This document shows, one piece after another, positions 1 to 9,326 of a stretch of 64,000 nucleotides of DNA (position 1 is the stretch's first letter; each line of letters opens with the position of its first letter). The position numbers and the translations under genes were made by a program. Under the pieces are notes generated by a model. That model saw only the letters and a program-made list of their open reading frames with translations. It was not told where the DNA came from and did not search any database. The DNA is from Streptomyces odontomachi. Lineage in GTDB: Bacteria; Actinomycetota; Actinomycetes; Streptomycetales; Streptomycetaceae. The stretch covers positions 124,001-188,000 of the forward strand of contig NZ_JAMJWG010000009.1 in NCBI RefSeq assembly GCF_024435355.1, in the 5' to 3' direction.

Positions 1-1
1 C

Positions 2-1744
2 CCGAGCAAGGGCCTCTTCCACTGCTTCGGCTGCCAGGAGGGCGGCGACACCATCACGTTCGTGATGAAGGTCGACCACCTCACCTTCTCGGAGGCGGTC
101 GAGCGCCTCGCGGCCCAGGCCGGCATCACGCTGCGCTACGAGGAGGGCGGCTACAACCCTTCGCACCAGCGTGGCGAGCGCATCCGCCTGGTGGAGGCGC
201 ACAAGTTCGCGGCCCAGTACTACGCGGAGCAGCTCGACTCCAGCCCCGAGGCCGAAGCGGGCCGCCTCTTCCTCGCCGAACGCGGCTTCGACCAGGCGTC
301 CGCGGTGCACTTCGGCGTCGGCTACAGCCCGGCGGGCTGGGACCACCTCACCCGCTATCTGCGCGGCAAGGGCTTCACCGACCGGGAGCTGCTGCTCTCG
401 GGGCTCTCCCAGGAGGGCCGCCGCGGCCCCATCGACCGCTTCCGCGGCCGTCTGATGTGGCCGATCCGGGACATCGCCGGCGACGTCGTCGGCTTCGGCG
501 CACGCCGGCTGCGCGACGACGACACCGGCCCCAAGTACCTCAACACCCCCGACACCGCGATCTACAAGAAGTCCCAGGTCCTCTACGGCATCGACCTCGC
601 CAAGAAGGAGATCGCCAAGGCCAGCCGGGCCGTCGTCGTCGAGGGCTACACGGACGTCATGGCCTGCCACCTCGCCGGCGTCCCCACCGCCATCGCGACC
701 TGCGGCACCGCCTTCGGCAGCGAGCACATCAAGATCCTCCGCCGGCTGCTGATGGACAACGGCTCGGCCCGTGTGATCTTCACCTTCGACGGTGACGCCG
801 CCGGGCAGAAGGCGGCGCTGCGGGCCTTCGAGGACGACCAGAAGTTCGCGGCCGAGACCTACATCGCCATCGCGCCGGACGGCATGGACCCCTGCGAGCT
901 GCGCCTCGCCAAGGGGGACGACACGGTGCGCGACCTGGTCCAGCCCCGCACCCCGCTCTTCGAGTTCGCGCTGCGGCAGATCGTCGCACGCTACGACCTG
1001 GAGACCCCGGCGGGCCGGGCGGCCGCGCTGGACGAGGCGGCGCCGGTGGTGGCCCGGATCAAGGACCGCAGCACCCGGCGCGAGGTGGCGGTGCAACTGG
1101 CCGGCCTGGTCGGCATCCTGGACCCGGAGTTCGTGGTCGACAAGGTCGGCTACCTCAGCCGCCGGGGCGGCGGGGGCGGCGGCCGGGCGGCCGGCCAGCG
1201 GCCCGCGGCACCGGAGCAGGCGTACCCGTCAGGGGCGCGCACAGGTGCCCGGGGCCCCGCCCTGACCCTGCGCAACCCGGTCTTCAAGACCGAACGCGAG
1301 CTGCTGAAACTCGCCCTGCAATACCCGGAGCTCGTCTCCCCGGCGTTCGACGCCTACGAGGCCGACGAGTTCACCGCCCCGCCGTACACGGCGGTGCGCA
1401 TCGCCATCGAGGAGGCCGGCGGCGCCGAACACGGCAGCCAGGACCCGCAGGCGTATCTGGTCCGGGTCCGCGAGGCCGCACCGGACGACGCCGTGCGCGC
1501 CATGGTCACCGAGCTGGCGGTCGAACCGGTGCTGCGCAAGACCGTCGACGCCGTGTACGTGAACGAACTCCTGGTCACCGTCCGGCTGCGCGCCGTCGAG
1601 CGCCGGGTACGCGACATCCAGATCACTCTGACCCGCCTGTCCACCAGCGGCGACCCGGCCCAACTGGCCGCCGTCCAGAACGAGCTCTGGGTGCTCCAGA
1701 AGTACGGGCAGTCACTGCGCGAGCGGGGCGCGGACGCCCTCTGA
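2..1744 (+). CDS. dnaG: DNA primase DnaG, 5' end outside window
   Basis: Synthesises RNA primers for chromosomal replication. Reading frame 2 is open from the first bases, so the gene enters from the left; 580 C-terminal residues are present, most of a protein usually somewhat over 600 residues in actinomycetes. The first residues carry the second half of the CHC2 zinc finger (CFGC). The catalytic TOPRIM domain is visible as VVVEGYTDVMA and FTFDGDAAGQKA. A Gly/Ala/Pro-rich linker near residues 388-420 leads to the C-terminal helicase-binding domain. A GTG at 62 is not the true start because the zinc finger lies upstream of it. The next gene downstream is a sigma factor, an arrangement I recall from streptomycetes. 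Confidence 0.95.
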   Translation, partial: PSKGLFHCFGCQEGGDTITFVMKVDHLTFSEAVERLAAQAGITLRYEEGGYNPSHQRGERIRLVEAHKFAAQYYAEQLDSSPEAEAGRLFLAERGFDQASAVHFGVGYSPAGWDHLTRYLRGKGFTDRELLLSGLSQEGRRGPIDRFRGRLMWPIRDIAGDVVGFGARRLRDDDTGPKYLNTPDTAIYKKSQVLYGIDLAKKEIAKASRAVVVEGYTDVMACHLAGVPTAIATCGTAFGSEHIKILRRLLMDNGSARVIFTFDGDAAGQKAALRAFEDDQKFAAETYIAIAPDGMDPCELRLAKGDDTVRDLVQPRTPLFEFALRQIVARYDLETPAGRAAALDEAAPVVARIKDRSTRREVAVQLAGLVGILDPEFVVDKVGYLSRRGGGGGGRAAGQRPAAPEQAYPSGARTGARGPALTLRNPVFKTERELLKLALQYPELVSPAFDAYEADEFTAPPYTAVRIAIEEAGGAEHGSQDPQAYLVRVREAAPDDAVRAMVTELAVEPVLRKTVDAVYVNELLVTVRLRAVERRVRDIQITLTRLSTSGDPAQLAAVQNELWVLQKYGQSLRERGADAL

Positions 1745-2078
1745 TTCCCGCTCCGGCGCCCGCACGCGAGCGAGGCGGAATCTTTTGGCGGAAACGTTCG
1801 CTTCTACGCTTCTGTGCGCCTTCCGTGCGTCGGTAACCAACCGGTCACGGAACGGACTCAAAAAATGGGCGCACGCCCCTCGTGGCAAGGATGTGTCGTA
1901 GCGCACACTGGGTGCGGTGCCTGAGTCCTCGAAGCGCGGTCGGCCCGTCCATGGCGGGCGTCCCACCCCCGCGAATTCGCTCATCGCATACGGGCCGGAT
2001 GGCGGCACGGCCGCCGACGCCGAGCCCGTCACAAGGCTGTCGCACGCCACAGCAGCGATCACCCTGGAGGTCGCCCCC
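1745..2078. other. dnaG-sigma factor intergenic region
   Basis: About 330 bases between the dnaG stop and the chosen sigma-factor start. The sigma frame stays open back to a GTG at 1917, but that stretch has no convincing ribosome binding site. It probably holds the sigma-factor promoter; I see no clear -10/-35 pair. Confidence 0.4.
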
Positions 2079-3281
2079 GTGCAGACCCGGACCCTCACCC
2101 ACACCGACAGCGCCACGAAAACCCGCGCCGGGGGCACCGCGCAGGCCCTGGAGGGACTGGGGGAGACCGATGTCCTCCCCGCCGTCCCCGCACAGAGCCA
2201 GCCGGCGGGGCATCCTGAAGCCGCGTCAGCCGCGAGCTCCGACGATCCACCGGATACCGGCAGATCCGCCACGACGGCGGACCCGGCCGTGTCGGACGTG
2301 GTCGATGCGATGGAAATCGGCCAGGTCGCGGCGCCGGATTCCCGCGCCCGGACGCGTACCGACGCGCAGGGGCCGTCATCCGACCTCTTCCGCCAGTATC
2401 TCCGCGAGATCGGCCGGATCCCGTTGCTCACCGCCGTGGACGAGGTGGAGCTGGCCCGCCGCGTGGAGGCCGGTCTCTTCGCTGAGGAACGGCTGACCGG
2501 CGCCGCCGACCTGGACTCCCAACTGGCCCTGGACCTGGACCGCCTGGTGGTGCGGGGCAGGATGGCCAAGCGGCGGCTGATCGAGGCGAACCTGCGGCTC
2601 GTGGTCTCCGTCGCCAAGCGGTACGTGGGCCGCGGGCTGACCATGCTCGATCTGGTGCAGGAGGGAAACCTCGGCCTGATCAGGGCCGTCGAGAAGTTCG
2701 ACTACACCCGTGGCTACAAGTTCTCCACCTACGCGACCTGGTGGATACGCCAGGCCATGTCACGGGCGCTCGCCGACCAGGCCCGCACCATCCGTGTCCC
2801 CGTCCATGTCGTCGAGCTGATCAACCGCGTCGTCCGCGTGCAGCGCCGCATGCTCCAGGAGCGCGGCCACGAGCCGACACCGGACGAGGTCGCCGGCCAA
2901 CTCGGCCTGACGGCCGAGCGGGTCAGCGAGGTGCTGCGGCTCGCGCAGGAGCCGGTGTCGCTGCATGCCCCGGTGGGCGAGGAGGACGACGTCGCCCTCG
3001 GCGACCTCATCGAGGACGGCGACGCCGCCTCGCCCGTGGAGTCGGCCGCGTTCCTGCTGCTGCGCGAGCACCTGGAGGCGGTGCTCTCCACCCTGAAGGA
3101 GCGGGAGCGCAAGGTGGTGCAGTTGCGGTACGGGCTCGCGGACGGACGGCCCCGCACCCTGGAGGAGATCGGCCGGATCTTCGGCGTCACCCGCGAGCGG
3201 ATCCGCCAGATCGAGTCCAAGACGCTCGGCAAGCTCCGCGACCACGCCCTGGCCGACCAGCTCAGGGGCTATCTGGACTGA
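2079..3281 (+). CDS. hrdA: RNA polymerase principal-like sigma factor (HrdA type)
   Basis: Group 1/2 sigma-70 factor directing RNA polymerase to promoters. The GTG at 2079 is chosen because CTGGAGG lies about 8 bases upstream; a GTG at 1917 would add 54 residues without a visible binding site. The 400-residue product has a low-complexity Thr/Ala-rich N-terminus, region 1.2 (SSDLFRQYLREIGRIPLL), region 2 with the core-binding and -10 recognition helices (LDLVQEGNLGLIRAVEKFDY, TYATWWIRQAMSRAL), region 3, and region 4 with the -35 HTH (GVTRERIRQIESKTL). Region 2 and 4 conservation marks the RpoD/HrdB family. The acidic region 1.1 of HrdB is absent, and the position next to dnaG suggests HrdA, a non-essential paralogue. 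The family is certain; the HrdA assignment rests on recalled gene order. Confidence 0.85.
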   Translation: MQTRTLTHTDSATKTRAGGTAQALEGLGETDVLPAVPAQSQPAGHPEAASAASSDDPPDTGRSATTADPAVSDVVDAMEIGQVAAPDSRARTRTDAQGPSSDLFRQYLREIGRIPLLTAVDEVELARRVEAGLFAEERLTGAADLDSQLALDLDRLVVRGRMAKRRLIEANLRLVVSVAKRYVGRGLTMLDLVQEGNLGLIRAVEKFDYTRGYKFSTYATWWIRQAMSRALADQARTIRVPVHVVELINRVVRVQRRMLQERGHEPTPDEVAGQLGLTAERVSEVLRLAQEPVSLHAPVGEEDDVALGDLIEDGDAASPVESAAFLLLREHLEAVLSTLKERERKVVQLRYGLADGRPRTLEEIGRIFGVTRERIRQIESKTLGKLRDHALADQLRGYLD

Positions 3282-3300
3282 GGCATCGGCGGCCCGGCGC

Positions 3301-4053
3301 TCAGGGGTCCCGGCGGTCGCCGACGAGCCCGGACTCGTAGGCGATGATCACCAGTTGCACGCGGTCCCGGGCGTCCAGCTTGGTGAGCAGCCGGGAGACG
3401 TAGGTCTTCGCGGTCGCGGTGGAGATGCAGCGGTCCGCCGCGATCTCGGCGTTGGAGCGGCCCAGGCCGACGAGGGTGAGGATCTCCCGTTCCCGGGCGG
3501 TGATCGCGGCGAGCCGCGCCGGTCCGCGGGCGTCCACGGCCGGCCCGGTCGCCGGCGCCTGGCGGGCGAACTGCGCGATCAGCCGCCGGGTGACCGTCGG
3601 GGCGATGAGGGCGTTGCCGGCGGCCACCACACGGATCGCGGCGAGGATGTCGTCGAGCGCCATGTCCTTGACGAGGAAGCCGGAGGCGCCGGCGCGCAGC
3701 GCGCCGTAGACGTGGTCGTCCTGGTCGAACGTGGTCAGGATGAGGACGCGCGGGGTGCCGGCACGGGCCGAGGCGCCCTGGGCGATGATCCGGGTGGCCT
3801 CGATGCCGTCCATGCCGGGCATGCGGATGTCCATGACGACCACGTCGGCGCTTAGCTCGCCGGCCAGCCGGACGGCCTCGGCGCCGGTGCCGGCCTCGCC
3901 GACCACCGTGAGGTCCGGGGCGTCAGTGATGATCATGTCCAGCGAGGCACGCACCAGCGGCTGGTCGTCGGCGAGCAGTACGCGCACGGGCGCGGCCAGC
4001 GCCGGCGGTACCGCTGGTGGTGTCCCCGGTGACATCCCCGGCGGCGTGGTCAT
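3301..4053 (-). CDS. NarL/LuxR-family response regulator
   Basis: DNA-binding output half of a two-component system. A receiver domain occupies roughly residues 23-145, with acidic pocket D29-D30, phospho-acceptor D75 in VVVMDIRMPG and a conserved Lys in FLVKD. A LuxR-type HTH follows at about 185-245 (ITAREREILTLVGLGRSNAE). The start overlaps the kinase stop by four bases (ATGA), so the pair is translationally coupled. It lies beside a divergent two-gene ABC transporter, as is common for exporters controlled by a NarL/DesK-type system. The signal is unknown. Confidence 0.92.
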   Translation of the reverse strand: MTTPPGMSPGTPPAVPPALAAPVRVLLADDQPLVRASLDMIITDAPDLTVVGEAGTGAEAVRLAGELSADVVVMDIRMPGMDGIEATRIIAQGASARAGTPRVLILTTFDQDDHVYGALRAGASGFLVKDMALDDILAAIRVVAAGNALIAPTVTRRLIAQFARQAPATGPAVDARGPARLAAITAREREILTLVGLGRSNAEIAADRCISTATAKTYVSRLLTKLDARDRVQLVIIAYESGLVGDRRDP

Positions 4054-5360
4054 CGGGCCTCCTGCTCCAGGGGCGGTTCGGCGGGCGGGGCGAGGCGGTC
4101 GATGGCGGCCCGGCCGGCGTCCACCGGCTCGTCAGCCACCGGCAGCCGGGCCGCCACGCGGAAGCCGCCACCGGGCAGCGGCCCGGCCGTGAACGTGCCC
4201 CGCAGCAGGCTGACCCGCTCCCGCATCCCGACGATGCCGTACCCGTGGGCGTGCGCGTGGGCGTGGGGGTGGGCGCGGGCACCGTGCGTCCCCCGCGCGC
4301 CCTGCCCGACGGGCTCCGGGCCCGCGTCGCGCACCTCGACGGTGAGGTCCGCCGCGCCGAACGCGAGCGACACCCGGCACCGTGGCGCACCGGAGTGCCG
4401 CACCACGTTCGCCACCGCCTCCTGCACGATCCGGTAGGCCGCCGACTCGATCTCCGACGGCAGCCGGCGGCGCACGCCGGACCAGTCCACGTCCACCCGG
4501 ACGCCGGCCGCCGTGGTGGTCGCGGCCAGCCGGGGCACGTCGTCGACGCCGGGTGCAGGGGCCGGACCCAGGGTCTCGCCGGGGTCGTCCCGGTCGGTCT
4601 CGCGCAGCGCCCCCAGCAGCCGCCGCATGCCCGACAGGGTCTCCCGGCCCGCCGCCTCGACCTCGCCGAGGGCGGCTCGGGCCCGGGCCGGCTGGGTGTC
4701 GAAGACCCGGCGGGCGGCGCCGGCCTGGAGCGCCACGATCCCGATGCTGTGCGCGACCATGTCGTGCAGCTCCCGGGCGATGCGCAGCCGTTCCGACGTG
4801 ATCGCCTGCCGGGTCGCCTGCGCGCGCAGCGCCTCGGCGTGCGCCTGGGCCTGCCAGAGCGAGTGGCCGATCAGCCAGGCGATCGCCGTGGCCAGCGCGG
4901 CCGTCAGCGTCGTGCTGCGGTAGGCGTCCCAGCCGAGCAGCGCCCGGCAGCCCGAGTAGCCGAGCAGCGTGCCGAGCGCCATGGCGCCGGCCACGAGCGA
5001 CGTGCGCCGCGGCCGGGTCGCCGCCAGGTAGCAGACCGCGACGTCGACCGCGAGGAACTGGAGCAGCGGGATGTCCGCGACGGCCATCGACATGACCGAC
5101 AGGACGGTTCCGCCGAGCAGCAGGCACAGCGCCGTCAGCGGCCGGCGGCCGCGCCGTCCGGCGGCGACCACGAGCAGGGCGCCGACCACCGCGTCCGTCT
5201 TGTTGCCGAAGCTCAGGTCGAGGACGGAGTGGCCCCGGGTCTGGGTCTGCGAGAAGATCGTGTACGCCGTGACGGCGCACCAGATCAGCACCATCCAGGT
5301 GCCCGGCGCCGCGCGCGACACCGGCGAGGGGCGTGCGGACGGCACCCGGGCTGGGTTCAT
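4050..5360 (-). CDS. sensor histidine kinase, DesK/NarX-type (HisKA_3)
   Basis: Membrane kinase that phosphorylates the regulator encoded immediately downstream. About six hydrophobic segments fill residues 20-170. The dimerisation/phosphorylation helix contains RIARELHDMVAHS with phospho-acceptor H199. The ATPase domain has an N-box (EAVANVVRHSG), DAG and a G-box (GYGIVGMRER). Odd feature: a His/Ala-alternating run at residues 359-372 (bases 4245-4286) sits in the ATP-lid region immediately before the G-box. ATG start at 5360. Confidence 0.92.
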   Translation of the reverse strand: MNPARVPSARPSPVSRAAPGTWMVLIWCAVTAYTIFSQTQTRGHSVLDLSFGNKTDAVVGALLVVAAGRRGRRPLTALCLLLGGTVLSVMSMAVADIPLLQFLAVDVAVCYLAATRPRRTSLVAGAMALGTLLGYSGCRALLGWDAYRSTTLTAALATAIAWLIGHSLWQAQAHAEALRAQATRQAITSERLRIARELHDMVAHSIGIVALQAGAARRVFDTQPARARAALGEVEAAGRETLSGMRRLLGALRETDRDDPGETLGPAPAPGVDDVPRLAATTTAAGVRVDVDWSGVRRRLPSEIESAAYRIVQEAVANVVRHSGAPRCRVSLAFGAADLTVEVRDAGPEPVGQGARGTHGARAHPHAHAHAHGYGIVGMRERVSLLRGTFTAGPLPGGGFRVAARLPVADEPVDAGRAAIDRLAPPAEPPLEQEAR

Positions 5361-5494
5361 GCCGCGAGGGTAGCGAGCCGGGCCGCCGTGACGCAGTCAT
5401 CCGTGGTCGTCATCCCGGAGGTGACACCGCCCCTGGCGGAGTGCCGACCCCGGGCCGATGCCCACCCGGGCCCCCGACCGGCACCGTTCCTGAC

Positions 5495-6424
5495 GTGATC
5501 GAAGTCAGCAACCTCACCAAGCGATACGGCCGCACGACCGCCGTTCACGAGCTGTCCTTCACCGTCCGCCCCGGCCATGTCACCGGCTTCCTCGGTCCCA
5601 ACGGCGCCGGCAAGAGCACCACCTTGCGGATGCTCCTCGGCCTGCACGCCCCGACCAGCGGCACGGCGACCGTGGACGGCCACGACTGCCGCACCCTGCG
5701 CCGGGCGCTGCGCCGGGTCGGGGCGCTGCTCGACGCCGGCGACGTGCACGGCGGCCGCACCGCACGCGACCACCTGCGCTTCCTCGCCCGCAGCAACGCG
5801 ATCCCGACCGGCCGGGTGGCCGAGGTGCTCCGCATGGTCGGCCTCGGCGGCGCGGCCGACCGGCGCATCGGCGGCTTCTCCCTCGGCATGCGCCAGCGCC
5901 TCGGCATCGCGGCGGCGCTGCTCGGCGATCCACCGGTCCTGCTGTTCGACGAGCCGCTCAACGGACTCGACCCCGAGGGGGTCCTGTTCGTCCGGGGCCT
6001 GTTCAAGAGCCTGGCGGCACAGGGGCGCACGGTGTTCGTGAGCAGCCATCTGATGGCCGAGATGGAGCACACCGCCGACCGGCTCGTCGTCGTCGGCCGC
6101 GGACGGCTGCTCGCGGACGAGACCGTCGAGGAGTTCGCGACCCGCGGCGCGCCCCGCCGCGTCGACGTCCGCAGCGCCGATCCGGCGGCGCTCGCCGCCG
6201 CCCTCACCGCCGAGGGCGTGCGCCTGACCCAGGCCCCCGACGGCCTGCTGACGGTGGAGTCCGTGCCGGCGTCCCGGGTTGCCGAGATCGCCGCCGCACA
6301 CGGTGTCCTCCTCCACGAACTGACCACCCGGACCGGCTCGCTGGAACGCGCCTTCATGGAACTGACCGGCGCCAGCGTCGAATACGCCGCAGGAGAACGA
6401 GCATCGGCAGGAGAACGCGCATGA
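5495..6424 (+). CDS. ABC transporter ATP-binding protein (drug/peptide export type)
   Basis: Energises the membrane protein encoded next, forming an ABC-2-type exporter. The frame opens at 5333, but that would overlap the divergent kinase gene; GTG at 5495 gives the normal N-terminus (IEVSNLTKRYGRTTAVHEL) and 309 residues. Walker A is GPNGAGKST, the signature FSLGMRQRLGIAAALL, Walker B VLLFDEP, and the H-loop VSSHLMAEMEH. A C-terminal region of about 90 residues resembles bacitracin/daunorubicin-resistance ATPases. Its stop overlaps the next start by four bases. Confidence 0.9.
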   Translation: MIEVSNLTKRYGRTTAVHELSFTVRPGHVTGFLGPNGAGKSTTLRMLLGLHAPTSGTATVDGHDCRTLRRALRRVGALLDAGDVHGGRTARDHLRFLARSNAIPTGRVAEVLRMVGLGGAADRRIGGFSLGMRQRLGIAAALLGDPPVLLFDEPLNGLDPEGVLFVRGLFKSLAAQGRTVFVSSHLMAEMEHTADRLVVVGRGRLLADETVEEFATRGAPRRVDVRSADPAALAAALTAEGVRLTQAPDGLLTVESVPASRVAEIAAAHGVLLHELTTRTGSLERAFMELTGASVEYAAGERASAGERA

Positions 6425-7302
6425 GCACCCCGATGACCGCCGGGCCCTCGACCCCCGGGACCGCGCCCGCCGGGCCCCGGACCCGCCAGGTCCCCGCCGG
6501 CCCGCCGGCCCGGTTCACCGATCTGCTGGCCGCCGAGTGGATCAAGTTGCGGTCGCTGCGCTCGATCCCCTGGTTCGTGCTGTTCGGCACGGTGGTGATC
6601 GTCGGCCTGAACGCGAACGGCGCGCGGTCCGCCCGTGCCGACTGGCCCGCGTGGCCGGCGGCCCGGCAGGCCTACTACGCCAGGTTCGGGGCGCTGGACG
6701 ACGCCTTCACCCGGCCAGCAGCCATGTCGATGCTGCTGGCGATGGGCGCGCTGGGCGCGATAGCGATCCTCAGCGAGCAGACCACCGGCCTGCTGCGCAC
6801 GACGTTCGCCGCGGTGCCGGCCCGCCGGGAGGTGATGGCGGCCAAGACGGTGGTGGTCTGCGCGGTCGCCACCGGGTTCGGCGCGTTCGTGGTGACCGTC
6901 TCGTTCTGGCTGGACGAGGCGATCCTCGCCGGGAGGTACGGCGGGGTCGGGATCGGGGATCCGGGGACGCTGCGGTTCGTCCTGGCGTCCGGGCTGCTCG
7001 CGCCGGTCGGGGCGCTGGTCGGGCTGGGGCTCGGTGCGGTGATCCGGCACGCCGTCACGGCCATGGTCACGCTGTTCGTGCTGGTCTTCGTCCTGCCGTC
7101 GTTCGTCCACGACGACACGTACGCGGGCGCGGTCGTCTCGCACGCGCTGCCGTTCCCGGCGTGGAGCTGCCTGATCCTGCCGGACGGCATGCACGGTATG
7201 CGCTACCCGGCCACGGCCGGCGGTTCCTGGACGGTCTACGCACTCTGGACGGCGGTCGCGGTGCTGCTGGCGCTGGCGGTCGTGCCGCGACGGGACCAGT
7301 GA
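6421..7302 (+). CDS. ABC-2-type transporter permease
   Basis: Membrane partner of the preceding ATPase, translationally coupled by ATGA. It has 293 residues with about six hydrophobic segments: one near residues 45-60, then at about 98-115, 137-160, 185-205, 208-230 and 270-287. The N-terminal 35 residues are Pro/Thr-rich and probably cytosolic. AAEWIKLRSLRS is typical of this permease family. The substrate is unknown; control by the adjacent two-component system is inferred from position. Confidence 0.88.
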   Translation: MSTPMTAGPSTPGTAPAGPRTRQVPAGPPARFTDLLAAEWIKLRSLRSIPWFVLFGTVVIVGLNANGARSARADWPAWPAARQAYYARFGALDDAFTRPAAMSMLLAMGALGAIAILSEQTTGLLRTTFAAVPARREVMAAKTVVVCAVATGFGAFVVTVSFWLDEAILAGRYGGVGIGDPGTLRFVLASGLLAPVGALVGLGLGAVIRHAVTAMVTLFVLVFVLPSFVHDDTYAGAVVSHALPFPAWSCLILPDGMHGMRYPATAGGSWTVYALWTAVAVLLALAVVPRRDQ

Positions 7303-7356
7303 CGCCCCGGGGCCCGGGGCGACGGCCGGTACCGCCCCGGGGCGACGGCCGGTACC
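7303..7356. repeat. palindrome and short tandem repeat between convergent genes
   Basis: A near-perfect GC palindrome (7303-7321, arms CGCCCCGGG/CCCGGGGCG) is followed by a 21-base sequence present twice with a 23-base period (7313-7333 and 7336-7356). It lies between two convergent genes and could act as a bidirectional transcription terminator. Confidence 0.5.
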
Positions 7357-7394
7357 ACTCCGACCGCCGCTCCGGGACCCGTCCACGGACCGCC

Positions 7395-9326
7395 TCAGTC
7401 CACCTCCGCCACCGCCTGCGCGAACTGTGCCGTGTACAGCCGTGCGTAGGCGCCCCCGGCGAGCAGCAGGGAGTCGTGGGTGCCCTGCTCCACGATGGAG
7501 CCGTCCTCCATCACGAGGATGGTGTCGGCGTCCCGGATCGTGGAGAGCCGGTGGGCGATCACGAACGCCGTCCGGCCGTGTGCGAGCTGCGCCATGCCCT
7601 TCTGGATGAGCAGTTCGGTGCGGGTGTCCACCGAGCTGGTCGCCTCGTCCAGGACCAGGATCACCGGGTCGGACAGGAACGCCCGCGCGATGGTGATCAG
7701 CTGCTTCTCGCCGGAGCTGACGCCCGCGCCCTCGTCGTCGATGACCGTGTCGTAGCCGTCCGGCAGCGTACGGATGAAGCGGTCGGCGTACGCGGCGCGC
7801 GCCGCCTCCTCGACCTCGTCGCGGGTGACCGGGCGCCTGGCGCCGTAGGCGATGTTGTCCGCGATGCTGCCGCCGAAGAGCCAGGTGTCCTGGAGCACCA
7901 TGCCGATCCGGGAGCGCAGCTCGTCCCGTGCCATCGCCGCCACGTCGACGCCGTCGAGCAGGATCCGCCCGCCGGTGACGTCGTAGAACCGCATCAGCAG
8001 GTTGACCAGGGTGGTCTTGCCCGCTCCCGTCGGGCCGACGATGGCGACGGTGTGACCAGGATCGACGGTGAGCGACAGGTCCTCGATGAGCGGCTTGTCC
8101 AGCTCGTAGCGGAACGACACGTGCTCCAGCTCGACCCGGCCGCGCGCCTCGGCCGGCCGCTGGGCCACCGCCGGGTCGGGCCGCTGCTCCGGCGCGTCCA
8201 GCAGGTCGAAGATCCGCTCGGCCGACGCGACCCCGGACTGCACCAGGTTCGCCATGGAGGCGACCTGCGTCAGCGGCATGGAGAACTGCCGCGAGTACTG
8301 GATGAAGGCCTGCACATCGCCGATGGACAGGGTGCCCGACGCGACCCGCAGCCCGCCGACGACCGCCACCAGCACGTAGTTCAGGTTCGAGACGAACATC
8401 ATCAGCGGCTGCATGATGCCGCTGGTGAACTGGGCCCGGAACCCGGCCTCGTAGAGCGCGTCGTTCTGCTCGGCGAACTGCTGGGCCGACTCCTTCTGGC
8501 GGCCGAAGACCTTCACCAGCGTATGGCCGGTGTACATCTCCTCGACATGGGCGTTGAGCGTGCCGGTGGCGTCCCACTGCCGCACGAAGTGCGGCTGCGA
8601 GCGCCGCCCCACGGCCATCGCGACGACGTACGACAGCGGCACGGTGACCAGCGCCGCCAGCGCCAGGATCCAGGAGATCCAGAACATCATCGTCAGCACA
8701 CCGACGATGGTCAGCAGGGAGTTGACGATCTGGCCCATGGTCTGCTGCATGGTCTGGCCGAGGTTGTCCAGGTCGTTGGTGGCGCGGCTGAGCACCTCGC
8801 CGCGGCGCTGCTTGTCGAAGTACGACAGCGGCAGCCGCGACAGCTTCGCCTGCACCTCGCCGCGCAGCCGGCCGACGGTGAGGTTGATGGCGCGGTTCGA
8901 CAACCGGGTCGACACCGCCATCAGCAGCCCCGCCCCGAGGAAGGTGCAGGTCGCCAGCAGCAGCACCGAGCCGACGGCGGTGAAGTCGATGCCCTTGCCC
9001 GGGGTGAAGTCCAGACCGGAGAGCATGTCGGCCATGCCGCCGTCGCCGCGCTCCCGCACCCCCTCGATGGCCTGTGCCTTGGTGAGGCCGGCCGGCATCT
9101 GCCGCCCCACGATGCCGCCGAAGACCAGGTCGGTCGCCCGGCCCAGGATCTTCGGGCCGATCACCGAGAGCCCCACGCTCAGCACGCCCGCCAGCAGCAT
9201 CACGATCATCAGGTGCCGCTGCGGCCGGAACTGCGCGATCAGCCGCTTGCCGGAGCCGGTGAAGTCCATCGAACGCTGGTCGGGGCCCCGCCCGGCCATC
9301 ATCATGCGCCCGCCCGGGCCCGCCAT
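7395..9326 (-). CDS. ABC exporter half-transporter, consensus-Walker-B subunit
   Basis: Fused membrane and ATPase subunit of a type IV (MdlB/TM288-like) exporter, 643 residues. ATG at 9326 shares one base with the stop of the upstream partner gene. The N-terminus carries a Met/Gly-rich leader and then six membrane helices (residues about 35-330), with an extra loop near 75-120. The ATPase domain has GPTGAGKTT, an atypical signature VSSGEKQLITIAR, Walker B VILVLDEAT with the catalytic Glu, and VIAHRLS with the H-loop His. Together with the partner it should form one active and one degenerate ATP site. The substrate is unknown; such pairs are often multidrug or lipid exporters. Confidence 0.9.
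   Translation of the reverse strand: MAGPGGRMMMAGRGPDQRSMDFTGSGKRLIAQFRPQRHLMIVMLLAGVLSVGLSVIGPKILGRATDLVFGGIVGRQMPAGLTKAQAIEGVRERGDGGMADMLSGLDFTPGKGIDFTAVGSVLLLATCTFLGAGLLMAVSTRLSNRAINLTVGRLRGEVQAKLSRLPLSYFDKQRRGEVLSRATNDLDNLGQTMQQTMGQIVNSLLTIVGVLTMMFWISWILALAALVTVPLSYVVAMAVGRRSQPHFVRQWDATGTLNAHVEEMYTGHTLVKVFGRQKESAQQFAEQNDALYEAGFRAQFTSGIMQPLMMFVSNLNYVLVAVVGGLRVASGTLSIGDVQAFIQYSRQFSMPLTQVASMANLVQSGVASAERIFDLLDAPEQRPDPAVAQRPAEARGRVELEHVSFRYELDKPLIEDLSLTVDPGHTVAIVGPTGAGKTTLVNLLMRFYDVTGGRILLDGVDVAAMARDELRSRIGMVLQDTWLFGGSIADNIAYGARRPVTRDEVEEAARAAYADRFIRTLPDGYDTVIDDEGAGVSSGEKQLITIARAFLSDPVILVLDEATSSVDTRTELLIQKGMAQLAHGRTAFVIAHRLSTIRDADTILVMEDGSIVEQGTHDSLLLAGGAYARLYTAQFAQAVAEVD

Noticed and set aside
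5545..8577. 1010-codon minus-strand open frame
   Set aside because: Antisense to the ABC ATPase and permease and out of frame with the exporter; no motifs. Shadow of real genes.
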